From assembly GCF_020085105.1 (NCBI RefSeq), contig NC_058058.1, positions 4,736,214 through 4,800,213 of the forward strand: a DNA stretch of 64,000 nucleotides. Reading direction: 5' to 3'. This document shows, in pieces, positions 44,509-57,090 of this stretch. A program made the position numbers and the translations under genes. The notes below the pieces were generated by a model. That model did not search any database. It was not told the origin of the DNA and was given only the letters and a program-made list of their open reading frames with translations. The stretch is from Siniperca chuatsi (lineage: Eukaryota > Chordata > Actinopteri > Centrarchiformes > Sinipercidae). Numbering within the stretch: the stretch's first letter is position 1; every line of letters starts with the position of its first letter.

Positions 44509-47500
44509 TTAATGTTTAGGGCAGCAGGGTAGTCTCTGGAGAATCAGCAACACTCTTTTTGACCAGTTACAAAAGACTTTTAACCGATCAGAGACCTCGA
44601 CGGAGAACTGAAGCACTTCGAAGGCTGTGGAGATGACAGGGAGGGAGGGCGGCGGTGACTGAGGAACCTCTTCACCGATCTGAAGACAGAAAGAATGGTT
44701 AAGGTTTGGAGGTTCAGGCAGCAGCTTGGAAGTCAAATCAAATCTGATTTATTTCCCTTTAACTGCACAATGGCACAATGGACTGCCTGAGCTGAATGGG
44801 AAATTCACCCCTGGACGACAGGAATTAGCACTCCAGAGCTCAGTTACAACACTTCAAACATGCTTAGTTTGACCGCATACTTTTAGCAGTGTATCAGCAT
44901 TTTATTAGCTATATTCTTTTTTGTCTCACGTTTCTTGTATGTCTCTCTTTATGTTTTCTTTACTCTCTGTGAGAAGGACAGATCCATAAGGACCTACTTT
45001 ATTCATTTTACTATAAATTTAACTGAACCAAATGATACTGAGCCAAACTAGATGTGACGTGTTTAAAAAAGCACCCTTAATATGGTTGTACTTATGAATT
45101 TTAAAGTTCTGGCCTTATTTGCAAGAGTCTACATTTATATTTCAGCTTTTTAGTAGTGTTCTGTAATGAGCTCCAGATTTTTCCCTTTTCATTAAATTCT
45201 CATCTTAAGCTTTGCTTATGAACATTTCTGTTTAAGCTATTCCATGTGTCATTTTACATGTTTTCCTTTTCTGTCTGATGATGCCAGCATTTTATCCATT
45301 TTATAATTCAACTTTCCATTTGCAGATTTTTCATATCAATTTATAATTTCAATATCATTTTTCCTTTTACAGTTTCCCTTTTTACGACTCATTATAACTT
45401 GTACTAGAGTTAAAAGTAATTTATTGACCTTTTCTCTTTTAATTTTAAAACATAATTTTTACTTTTGTGTGAAACTATCTTCCAAATAATCCATGTAAAC
45501 AAACCAAAGCATCCTGGTCTTCTCACCTGGTGAAGCGATGCATTAACAAGGTGGGATAGCTGCAGGAGGTGAGTGCTGACGCCCTCAGCTGACAGGGAGG
45601 ACAAACTGAAGTTTTTCATGCCTGTTTTCAACCAGTCAACATGCAGTCTGAAGGACTGAGTGTACACATACAGCTGGGAGAGTGACTCGTTCACCTGTAG
45701 GGACATTAAAGAGACAGAGAGAAAATATAAATTGACCTAATATTTAAGTTCACCCCTGACATACACAACCTTTCTACATAAAGAAAGAAATGAATTCCTT
45801 GATTCCAGAAACTTTACCTTCAATGAGCTGAAATAGGCAGCAGAGTGTTCTATATGAGGAAGACCGTCCAGTCTAGTTTCCACCCCTTCAAAGTTTCTGA
45901 GTTCTTCATCTGTCTGTTGGGAACATGATGAGAAGTGAAGGTTGCTTTAAAAACATTTCCAAGATTTAACTGGGATTTTAAACACCTTGAGAGAAAAATG
46001 GGAGAAAAGGTTCCACCTTAAATAAATATTTCAGATGAATGAACAGACTCTGCATTAAAAAATATTTTTGAATATATACATAATATATACAGTACATAAT
46101 ATAGAATATTTAGTTTCTCCTATTTATCAGTCTGTCTGTCTAAACTATGGCCTTTTATATGGACCTTTTGCAGCTTGTCCTCTGACTGCCTTGTGTTTAT
46201 ATGAAGGAATAATCATGTTTAATAAAATTGATATACAGACAATTACATAATTACATGTTCATGTATAAATACTGTAAATATCGTTTAATAGTTTGGTGAA
46301 TATAAAATTAGGTAAAAACATTGCTAATTATTGAAACAATTAATGATTTCGTACATCTGCTATTAAAAGATTTGATCTCTGACATAATGACAGTGAAAGT
46401 TAAAACAAATGATGGTACTTTTTAACCCTGATGTGAAACTTTAAGCCCTTGGTTAAAAAAATGTATGTGACATCTATAAACAGCACAGATTTAAGATAAA
46501 AAAGTGAAACATATGAAATGAGTTTGGTTTGCAAAAATCAATCACATAGCTTGTCCAGGTAGTAGACAGTGACAACTTACCAAGTCATGGAGTTTTTTGG
46601 ATAAGTTCACCAGCTTGTCCACCTGAGGGATCATTGCTCCAAACGTGCCGCAGATGCAGGAACTGTGGGCGGGACGAGATGATGAATGGACAAACAGCTC
46701 AGCCAATAGCAGCAGGTGGAGAAGACAAGGGGCGGAGTCATGAATTACTGAAAAGACAAGAAAAGATAAAAAATAAGACAGTGACGTGTTTGTGTATTTG
46801 CATGTGTTTTCTGAAGGTGCAGTGTGTTGAGCTCTGCTGGCCAGAGTTCTAAGGTCTTTTGGGAACGAGTCTGCAATCTGTCTCATTAGAAAAAGTTTGC
46901 CTTCAACTTCAATTTCAAAGAGAGTGACCCAGCAGTAGTACATTCAGCAGTAGTTGCTCACTGTGTTTACAGCTGCACCCACAACTACAGACAGTCCCAC
47001 AACAGGTGGCTACTGGGCTGCATTCGCTTTGTAGCGGAGCGTTTTACAAATCACATTCTTTCCCCTCTCATTGACCCAACCTGGTGTGTCTGAATCAGAA
47101 AGAAAACCACAAAGCTGCATGGAAACACATTTTTATTTCCACCCTAAATCTAGAAAACATGTACAAGTCACACAAGATTAACCCAGAGGCAGCTGTATTC
47201 TGCTTTTGTGAATGCTTCACTCTAAGGGAAATGTAAACCATTTATCTGACATACTTGCCATAATTTTAGGCACCTGCCTGAGTAGTGATTACCGAGAGAA
47301 GAACAAGCAAAACAATGAGATCAAACCAAGACAACAAACTTGATTTTGCATTAAGAGACAGGCTGGTATTCATCCAAAATTCAAAGGCTCAAATACCCTA
47401 AATAAACTACGTTTTATTTCAGCATCACTGTCAGTTCATTGTTGCATCAGATATAAGTTGCATCCTGTTATCCAGAAATGAACAGTCATTCAAAAAACAG

Positions 47501-50500
47501 ACAGAGCAGCAGTTCAGATTTCAGATTGAAGAACCACAGTGTAAATGAACTTTTACACACATAAATAGGTCAGAAACATTTACTGTTAGCATATTCAGTG
47601 TCTGAATGTGTGCGAGTGTGAGAGAAGGATGTAGACAGACAGTTTTCTGCAGACTGATAATTTGTATTTCTGGGAAACATAGAAACTAGGTTAATAGGTT
47701 AGTTCACATATGTAACATAATCTATAATAATGTTTCTTCTAAAGATGACCTGGATGAATGGTTACAGTGACTCATGTATATATTTTCCTGATAAGACACT
47801 TATTGCAGTCCTGCGAATAATCGTTGCTTGTTAAAACTGCTCAAAAAGATCTCTGGAAGAAGGTTAACGTTCTTACACCAACTCCTATTGAGGAGGTCCA
47901 TGGTGGACGGAAAGGTATATTAAATGATCATTCTGGTTTCTTACAATGTTTTTACTGTAGTTTTGGACATTGTTCTTATTGGTTAGTTTTAATATTATAC
48001 TACAGTTAATTGCAGAGATCTGGGAATGTGGTGACATGATAAAAAGAAATTCGGCGAAACAAAAAGCAGGAGCAGTCAAATGATCAGAGTGGTTAGAAAC
48101 AAACTCCCAGGTTAAAGTTATTATGAAGAGAAAATAAAGTTGAAATGTAAAATTACTGCCCAAACCGTCTGCTGTCAACATCCATTACAGGTAACTGACT
48201 GACTCTCTGGTTCAACTTTTTGATTACTACCGACATTTCAGGTGAGTTCACTTTCAGTTTTACCTCCAAATAAAGTGGTTTAGATAACCTGGCTAAACTC
48301 TTTGCTTGTTTATAATCAGTTTGATAATCTGATTGTTCATGTTTCTTGTTGTGTTGCAATTTCGACTGATTTTAGCATTTACTTTATTTAGTACAATGTT
48401 ATCATAACTGATAGAAATCAAGAAACAAGAATGATCCTTTAAGGTATGTATGACTTCGACACCATAGACCGGATTTGTATCCTGTCTCCTTTTAACAGCG
48501 GTCTCCCTTAACCTTGAAGTCCATCTTTCCTTAAAGCTGCATAGATTTTTTTGGCCACTTGCGGACAGCGGAAGAAGCTGTTAACACAACACTGACATAT
48601 TAGTACTACTTCATAAAGTCATTATGTTGAATAAGTTAGCAAACAGTTGCAAAAGCGGCAACAGGTGCAACATTATCATTCATTTAGCGCCGTGTTTCTT
48701 ACCACCTGAGTCAAATATCGCTACTTTTAGCTTTGGTTTGGTCTCCTGAGAAAATATCCATCCCTTTAGCTGCTAACTGTGTCTGTCTGCTGTTAGTGTT
48801 CAGGTTGTTTTTTTTAAACTGTTTCCTGCTGAATGATGCTTAAAAGCTCCGTAAAGCTGTTAGGCACTAAGCATCACCTCTCACATTACGTAGTCATGAA
48901 TGTGGAGGGCAGCAATGTTTTCTGTCTTATGTAGAGCACTTTGAATTGCCTTGTTGTTGAAAGGTGCTATACAAATAAACTTGCCTTGCCTTGCCTTGAA
49001 TGAATGGGCCTCCATGTTTGAATACTTCACCCTGTATTTAATAAATGCATGGAAAAGAATCATCAAGCTGTCATCTCTTTGTCTTTTTTTTCCCAGAACT
49101 CTTCAGTCTGAGAATTAATATTTCTCCCAAATCCTCTGTGGTTTGTCTTGGTCTCTTAAGCTTTCTTAATCAATGATGACCTCTATTCAAGGAAATAACA
49201 CTTTAATCAAGATTAGTTCATGTCTGTAAATCTATCCCCTGGTTTATGCAACTTCAAAAATCCCATAACCCAGGGCAACAAAGAAATGAACTGTCCGTTA
49301 CTGTTAGATCATGGTTATGGAATGAGAGGTATGCTGTGGGTTTTTTTTCCCCAGCCTGCTCTGGGCCTCCTGTTGGAAAAGGAGAGGGGAGCTGGCGGAG
49401 AGGTCTGACTCAGATTAATCTCTGTGTGGTGACATCACCAGGCAGACGCCTCAGGCTGCACTCTTTAGAGCGAAAACATCCACTTTGTTATGGGTGTCAG
49501 ACCCTTTAAACACTTTTACTGTCATTCAAACACTTACAGCAGTAACTACTTTATGTTTTTTTAAAAGGTCAAAGGTCACTATGAAAAAAAAATCCATGTT
49601 TCCGGTACAAACAAAAAGTAAACTTTGGAAGTTTTCGTGCAGTTTTATCTGTTTGACTTTACATGAGCTTTTTTATGTTTGCATGTTCTCCCCGGGTACT
49701 CTTCCTCCCACAATCCACAGACATGGAGGTTAAGCAGGATAAACAGTTATAGATAGATAATGTATATTTTATGTTTTAAAACAAATTTGTGGTTTTGCTT
49801 TTGAATGATAACCCTTCATTGTTTCAATTTTTCCTCCTCCTTGTGCCTTTATTTGTATTTTTTTATCCAGTTGTTGATTTTATGTTTTTTTTAAATTATT
49901 TATAAATGCTTTTTATTTATGCCTTGAAAAGTACTATAGACAGAAAGTTTATAATCGATATTATTTAATTACGTTTATTTAAGTCTCAGAAAGGTGTCAC
50001 AGTCATGCAGATTTGTATTAAAACAAATCAACATAGAGTAGACTACTTTATCACATCTTTTAATAATTAAATGATTACTGAATCAGTAAGGCCCTCTTCC
50101 AGTGAACAGCAGCAGAATCGTGGCCAATCTGCCAATCGCAGCTCAAATTTGCGATTTGAGCTGCATTGAGGATTGAGGATTGAGGTTGGTCAGTATGAGC
50201 TAGCAAGCTAGCATGCTAGCTACTTTTAGCATGCTAGCTACTTTTTCCTGGAGCTTTTAACAGCATCTCACAGTCTCTTTAACAGAGGATGGAGTTTGTG
50301 CAAAACCCATATGTTGATGAAGGCGGCATCTCATGGTCGTAGAAGCTCGGGAAAAGTTACTAGCCTACGTAGACATTGACTTAAAATTATTTGGTTAAAC
50401 TTTGACCTTGTTTGTTGTGACCTTTCAAAAACAACTAGGGTGACAGCTGCCTCTGAGGAACCCTCGAAAGCAACCAATCATGGCTGAAAAGCTTTTTCTC

Positions 50501-53500
50501 AACATCAGTGTTCCCAGAACTGTACACCTTAAAATCAGATCACGATCTCGGCAGGAAGTCTACAGCAGGGCGGATGTCAGCAGTCAGACAGGCTAACAGG
50601 TTTGTGATAAGGCAGATAGTAAATAGCGGTGCGTTTGTCACACCTTTTTGATGAAAGAGAGACAAATACATTGTGTTTCCTGTGACTGCTTCACAATAAG
50701 TATGTGTTGAGTGCTTTTAATATGAACTACCAGCGGTAGAAAATGTTGTGTTTGCATTAGACTTTACTGAAGAGTCCCCACGCTATCACCAGACTTCCTG
50801 CTTTTTAAAAAGGCTCTTTTGGTCTCAGTCATAGGTTTTTATTACTTGTTTATTCTTGTTCAGGGTCATATGGCAGCTGCAGCCTATCCCAGCATTAACT
50901 GAGAAGGGAAACAGGAAACATGAACAGCTGCAAAATAATCTTTTTTCACTAATTAAAAATCATGTTATTCCAAGATCTGGAATATGGCACTGTCTTGCCT
51001 GAAAAGATAATCCTCTCTTCAAAGAAAGAAAAATAAAATATTGCATCATATATGTCTCACTGTGAGTCGGACATTAACTTCTAGCCAAAAATGACACAGT
51101 CTAGTAAGTTTGACAGCATTTTCACAGCAGACATTTGTGGTTAGCTCAGGTGAGGCGATGTGAAGTAACATCTGGAAGTGAGACCTTTCACTTCTGCTGA
51201 ATTCTGCCTGATAACATGAGAAACTGCACCAGTAAGAAGAGTGAAGCAATGTTTAAACAGTGAACACATATAATCCCATCAGAGCCCTAAATGATAACAA
51301 ACAGATGTTTACTTACAGCTCATTTTTTCACTCAAGCATCCAAAACCAGCCATCGAATAATTGCACTTACAGCTTTCTGCCAATATACCCCATGAAATTA
51401 TCAGTTATTACATCACCATTTCTCTACATCCAATAACAGGCTTCATAAGAGTTTTCAGTCATCTAAGGACACAAACAGGAAATTTGGAATAACTTCATAA
51501 GGTTATTGGAAATTTACTGAAGAAGACATCAGCAAAAACCCTCTGTCATACTAAAAAAACATCCCCCGGCAGTGTAGTGTACAGTCATGTATTTGGCAGA
51601 GTAAACAGCTGGGACAGCATTACTGCTCAGAGCAGAACTGCTTAAGAAGCAGAATGAATTGGCCATCTTTGATGTATTTAGCAACTCATTTCGTCAGCAC
51701 ATGCTCGCTCGCTCGCACACAAAACATCAACACACGCATGCAATGTCTCACATACTCACACTTGGACAGCTTCTGTTCTAGTTCGTCAGATGCTGCGCAG
51801 AAACACTGGAGTTTCCTGTGTTTTCTCTCTGACACAGTGAACGTTTTTTACTCTCAAGAACTTCTGATGAACTTCTGAACAGACGTGAATCGCGTCTAGC
51901 GGGAAGTGCCCTGCACATGCCCTAGCAACTTCCTCCAAAAGCAACGAAATGACCAAGAAACTGTTAACTGTCAAGGAGCTGGCAAACCACAAGCGTAATG
52001 TTGGACTTTTAAACATGGTATTTCAGGATCATTGTATGTCAGGATCATGATAAAGACACACATATTTAATGTGTTTTCAGATGCCATGTGAAGACCTTGA
52101 GTCGCTGAATGTTTATTTTTTTCCCATGCTTCTTCTATGGGTTGAAAAAACTCTACAAACCTTGAAATATATTAATCAATTCAAGACAGTTGAGATAAGC
52201 TTAAAGGTGCACTAAACACTATTTTTATATTAAGAATGGATCAAATGGTTATGTGTAATGTGAAAGGTGTTGCTTGTAGTGACGAACCCACAGCAAATGA
52301 TTACCTGACTCTGCAGCTCCCCTCAGCTCTACAAAGCTTTTTAGTGGCTTTAAGCTCATTACTTTGGTTTTTTTGTGCACTCTCACTGCTCTCCTCAGTG
52401 TTGTTTTCAGCAGCGGCAGGCAACTGTGTTCAGCAAAAAAATCTCTGAAAACCCACTGCCTAGCACCAAACAGCAGACGGACATAGTTAGCGACCAGCTG
52501 GTGAACATAGTGGAGCATTTAGCAGCTGAACAATCAGATATTTCCTTCAGGCGTTGGTAGAGACCAAAAACAGAGGTAAAAGTGAATATTGAAAGAGTGA
52601 ATATTGGACTTAACATTCGCCAAGTGGCCAGAAGCACGACTCCAAATGAATGCTAATGTTGCTCTGTGGATGTGTAAATAGGCAACTGGTTACTAACATG
52701 TTTGCCATAACAACTTTATAAGGTGATAATATGTCAGTGTTGCATTTGCAGCTTGCTTCTGCTGCCCCCAAGTTGCCAGCGTTTTTCTGTTACTTTGGCT
52801 TCTGAAAAGCTGAAGATATTTTCGAAGAACGCCAGGAGGCTTTTTCACCTGGCAACAACAAGAGAGAAGACATCTATGAATCATCATAATAGATGACTGG
52901 GGTCGTGTTTTGGCACGCTGGCAAACATGTTGGCAAGTACAGTGATTGTATATAATTTTATATAACTCCAGTTTGAAATTACATTACCGTCACATAGAAA
53001 TGCAGTAGGCTGCATGCATGCTCATGAAAACTCTCTGTTGATGTGTTCAGCAATGCTTTAAATCCAAGTGGTCAGAGAGAACTGAAACGTTTTAATCCAG
53101 TAAATTACTACATGGACAATTGCCCTTTTCACAACCTCTATCATGGCTAATTTTTCCATTTCTGAGGTGCATTTTCTGACGTGTGTGAATGCTAAGCTTT
53201 GTGGCAGCTAACTCTTAAACACTGCAACTTTGCTAAAAACAAAATCACTAAAACTGTGATGAAAAAGGAAACTACTTTCAAGTTTCAGGAATCTGCAAAT
53301 TGATTTTCATTCTGTAGTTAACTTAATTGAAGCCAACAGCTCCCTAGAATTAAGGAAATTAACCTAAAAACATCTGGCCTGTTAAGAAAATGGTCATTAA
53401 TGATAATATCAAAATGTCTATTTAATGAGCTGAGACTTTCCAAACTGTGTGAATGTAAACTGATATGTGCAGTTTCACATGCTGCAGAGTCCTGTTTCCT

Positions 53501-54689
53501 AATTTAGGCTGACACAGTGTGACATCACCGGTTGCATCTTTGATAGTGGGGATTTTTTTTATTTTCAGTACCACAGTTGGCCACTGGGGTATCAACATTG
53601 ACTCCAATGCTTGATACATCCATGATCTATCCCCCTACAGTGAGTGTGCATATTACATTACAGTACGTGCAATGTTGATGTGCAATGATGACATCACTGT
53701 CTGCCTACCTGACTCATGTGTTTCATCTCTCTCGGACAAACATGCACACACTTGGTATTTACTAGTCACCATGTTTTCTTAGTTATTAGTTAGTAATCGA
53801 CTAGCTGTCTTTGACTTGATAAGAGTGGACTGTCAAAGTCAGGCAACACTCCATCAACCCCATAATATCACCTGTGGGTGTAACATCACCATCCACACTT
53901 GGACCCTTCAGGAAAAGCAGCTTCAGCTTCACTGCCTTGTGACCACGAATGGTTCCGGCTTCACTTTCATTTATAAAACTATGTTTACACATACAAATAT
54001 TCATTAGTGGTGCTGTCAGGTGGAAGTCCCAATCACCATGCAAATTGTAAAAGCTCTGATTGGTCGGAGTCAAACTTTAGGCTGCCATGTCTCTGCCAAG
54101 TCACAGCAAGAATTTATGACTGTGACCTCCTAATCTGATCACAAAAAAGACAAAAAATATTGCATAGTCTGATCCCGGCATGACACTACTTGCATGTTTC
54201 CATACTTACATGATTATTAACTTTTAATATGAGAATATTGCAACAATAAAGCTGAAATAGTATATCTGTAAATATTCAAGCAAAGATATTTTACCATTTA
54301 ACTACAATACGTCTGATGCTTCTGGACATAATCATATTGCTGACTAGATCAAGCTACTCAGGGAACCCCCTAACACACAGGACCAGCCAATCACAGCCCA
54401 ACCTGACACCAAACAGCGCGTTGTTTTTTAAATTCAAATGAAACTCAATCAAATTTGAGCTCTTTAAATTGCAGCTGACATTGTGTTTCAGCCACAAATG
54501 TCATACAGTTGCTCACTCATTCATTCACTCATTCACTTGGTTACCTCACTCACAGACTCTCAAACTCACTCAGGCTAAAAGTAAAAGTAAAGACCACGTG
54601 CAGTATAGCCCCCCTCCTCCACACAAACACACACAGTCACACATCTTCAGTCACTCTCTAAAAGTATCATAAACATACTTACATTTCAT
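44509..54689 (-). CDS. il11: Interleukin-11, complete CDS
   Basis: Five coding exons: 54689-54683, 46747-46581, 45913-45818, 45694-45527, 44679-44509; 609 nt, 202 residues, phases agree. The first exon encodes only ATGAAA plus one base, then GTAAGT; exon 2 completes a Leu codon and gives signal peptide MKLIHDSAPCLLHLLLLAEL, with likely cleavage near SSSRPAHSS. The mature chain has four predicted helices of the IL-6 superfamily; SFRLHVDWLKTG, THLLQLSHLVNASLHQ and CNWSKRVLLILQRL are characteristic. IL-11 is a secreted cytokine signalling through IL11RA and gp130. Four N-glycosylation sequons (NES, NFS, NAS, NWS) and several cysteines distinguish it from the human protein. Intron 1 is 7.9 kb and repeat-filled. 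Whether it is il11a or il11b cannot be told. Confidence 0.92.
48935..48999 (+). repeat. SINE/LINE 3' tail with (CTTGC)n
   Basis: 'gcactttgaattgccttgttgttgaaaggtgctatacaaataaac' ends in three to four CTTGC units. It is homologous to 8281-8342. It lies in il11 intron 1. Confidence 0.65.
49675..49765 (+). repeat. L2/Maui-like LINE fragment
   Basis: 'gcatgttctccccgggtact', 'cttcctcccacaatccacagacatg' and 'aggataaacagttatagatagat' are familiar L2 3'-end phrases. Decayed, in il11 intron 1. Confidence 0.55.
52316..52430 (+). repeat. Dispersed repeat, copy 1
   Basis: 'tctgcagctcccctcagct', 'tttaagctcatta' and 'cactctcactgctctc' recur in the same order and orientation at 56010-56160. The family is not identified. 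It lies in il11 intron 1. Confidence 0.65.
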
Positions 54690-54830
54690 CTTTCTGCTCC
54701 TGCTGTAGTAAACAAACCTCTTTCTGAGTCCAGTGTGTGTACTGTAAGTGTGTGTGTTTGTGTGTGTGTGGACAAAATGTAAAAGTTCCCTTTTTATAGC
54801 ATAGAGTATGACACATCACCTGAGTCATCA
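54690..54830 (-). promoter_or_regulatory. il11 core promoter: TATA box and AP-1 site
   Basis: On the minus strand CTATAAAAAGGG (54799-54788) lies about 100 bases before the il11 ATG, and a perfect AP-1 site TGACTCA (54827-54821) lies about 20 bases further upstream. This order, AP-1 next to a TATA box, matches what is known of the mammalian IL11 promoter. Start of transcription is predicted near 54760. A CA-rich run separates the TATA box from the ATG. Confidence 0.7.
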
Positions 54831-56009
54831 GCCATCGTCGCCATTCAAGCATCACGCCCACGCTGGACAGCCAGCCCCCCCTCCCCTCATCTAACCCCCC
54901 TCATCTGAAAAAGCTTCAAATTTCTTTGTTTGTTGAGGTGACTCTGAATGAAATAAATCATAAATAAAATGAAATAGAAAATACCAAATTGAGCAACCCC
55001 CCCCCCCCGTAGCCTTGTGCATCACCTCACTTTCCTCTTGTGTTTAACAAAATTTAGTTTAGTTTAGTTTAATTTAGTCTTCTGTCTCTTGTTCACACAC
55101 AAAACTGAGCTTACTGCCAGAAAGTAAATCAAATGAAGACTCAACAAGGAGAAAAGTGACAACGAGAAGAAAGGATCATTTATGTGTATGATAAATTAAG
55201 TTTTGGACACCAAAACAAATTTCTTCTTATGTATATATTTTTTGCTAATTTACACAAACAGAAAATGGTAAAACTGACAGGAAAAAAAAAGGAAAAGTCA
55301 AACGTGCAAATGAAGTGAAAACATCCCAGCAGCACAGTTCATCAGCACTAAAGTAAACAAAGACAGGGGGATCTCCTGTCACAGTGAGGCAAAATACTCT
55401 AAGCCACAATGAATATGCCCTTGACCCCCAGCTGCTCCACCAGTTACAAGGCTGTGGTCATACTGGGCAGCTCCCAGTGTGGCTTCCTGCCAGTAATCAA
55501 GTTAATTAAACCCATCTGGATAACAGAAACAGAAACTCAACAAGAAGGAAATTTGGTGGTTAACATTTCACTCTCTTCTGTTTTTGGCACTTTTACTGTG
55601 TGTTTGCGCTTGTGGAATTTCTAGAGAAGAAGTGAATTCTTAAAAATGTTTTTAAATTGTATAACTTCCTGGTTGGACAACATCCTTGCCGATAAGAGAG
55701 AAAAAAGAAATTTCATAAACAGACTTAATCCTTGTTTTCTGGAAATTGAGATTTTACTCTTCAAAGGATATTAGTGTGAAGCATCTTCAGGATTACATCA
55801 GTTCCTCTCAGTGAAAGTCATCTCTGTAGCAAGATGAGTGAAACCTTCTGTTTCAGTCATGTATCTGTTTTACTTTGATCGTGCCTGTAGCCTGATTGAA
55901 GCGGATATATCTATGTTTATACTAACAATGTATCAAATGACGATGTGAAAACAACGTGACAACGTGAAAGGGGTCGCTCATATGAGCCTAGAGAGAGAAT
56001 TATCAGCTG

Positions 56010-56160
56010 AATCTGCAGCTCCCCTCGGCTTTACGGAGCTTTATGGAGAGTTTCAGCTCATTGTTTAGCTGCCCGGCCCACAACTTAACCGTTTTGGTTC
56101 ACTCTCACTGCTCTCATAGTGTTTTTGTTGTTAGCGTTTTTGGCCACAGCAGGCAATAAA
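56010..56160 (+). repeat. Dispersed repeat, copy 2
   Basis: Partner of 52316-52430: 'tctgcagctcccctcggct', 'gtttcagctcatt', 'cactctcactgctctc'. The unit also contains 'ggccacagcaggcaataaagtt' at the 3' end. Confidence 0.65.
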
Positions 56161-56778
56161 GTTGCGAGCCAGAAAACCAAAACAATTCGTTAAAAGACGA
56201 TAAAACGCTCCGTATCGCTGAGGAGAACTGCAGAGTCCGGTGATAATTCTCTGTAAGTTTGTCAGCGTAAGCGACACCTTTTGATTTAATGTTAATATAA
56301 AAATATTGATTAGAGCAGCATTAACATTTGGACAGTTGAAGCTTTCATGTCTCATAGCTGCATTGCATGATAGAGACATTGGTCTCTCTGCTGCCTCTCA
56401 GCTTTCTCCCTTTGTGATCGACCATTTTAACATTTTCTGCTCATCAAGCGCCATGTAGTCTTGAAAGGTGGTTCTGTTTGTATCTTGCTTGTTCAAGACG
56501 GCAGCTGTAGGCAGCTTTGATTCACAGTAGTTACAATGATTTCAAAAGACAGTCAGAGCAATAAATAAATCAATTATCAAAACATCTATTGAAACTTCTA
56601 AACCCACTCTGACAATATAATCAACTTTCCGCTGTTGACCAATATGTTCCAAACACTCATAATATCTCAGCAACTAAATACTTTAATGTCACACTATTAA
56701 CTTTTCATCGCTCAGAAGCTTTGCAAGTAGCACATTTAGCGATTTTCCAATGAAGCAATGACTGTTTGGAGTCACCTT

Positions 56779-57090
56779 TTAAAGGGACAGTTCACCCCAA
56801 AGTCAAAAATAAATATTTTTCCTCTTACCTGTAGTGCTATTTATCCATCTAGATTGTTTTGGTGTGAGTTGCCGAGTTTTGGAGATATCGGCCATACAGA
56901 TGTCTGCCTTTTTTGAATATAATGGGACTATATGGCGCTCCGCTTGTGGTGCTCAAAGCGCCAAAAAAAATACATTTGAAAAACTCAACAGCAATGTCTG
57001 TTTTCAGAAATCATGACCCGGTTACTCAAGATAATCCACAGATTTGTTGTGAGCAGTTTCATGTAGGAACTATTTTCTCTCTACCGATAG
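56779..57090. mobile_element. MITE left end at TTAA, right end not found
   Basis: It starts TTAA-AGGGACAGTTCACCCC, close to the ends of 39206-39628, and continues with 'gttttggagatatcggccatacagatgtctgcc', a phrase common in teleost MITEs. No matching inverted right end is visible, so the copy is probably truncated; the right boundary is approximate. Confidence 0.6.

Noticed and set aside
51786-52016. 76-residue minus-strand open frame
   Set aside because: It lies in il11 intron 1 and has no splice signals or family match.
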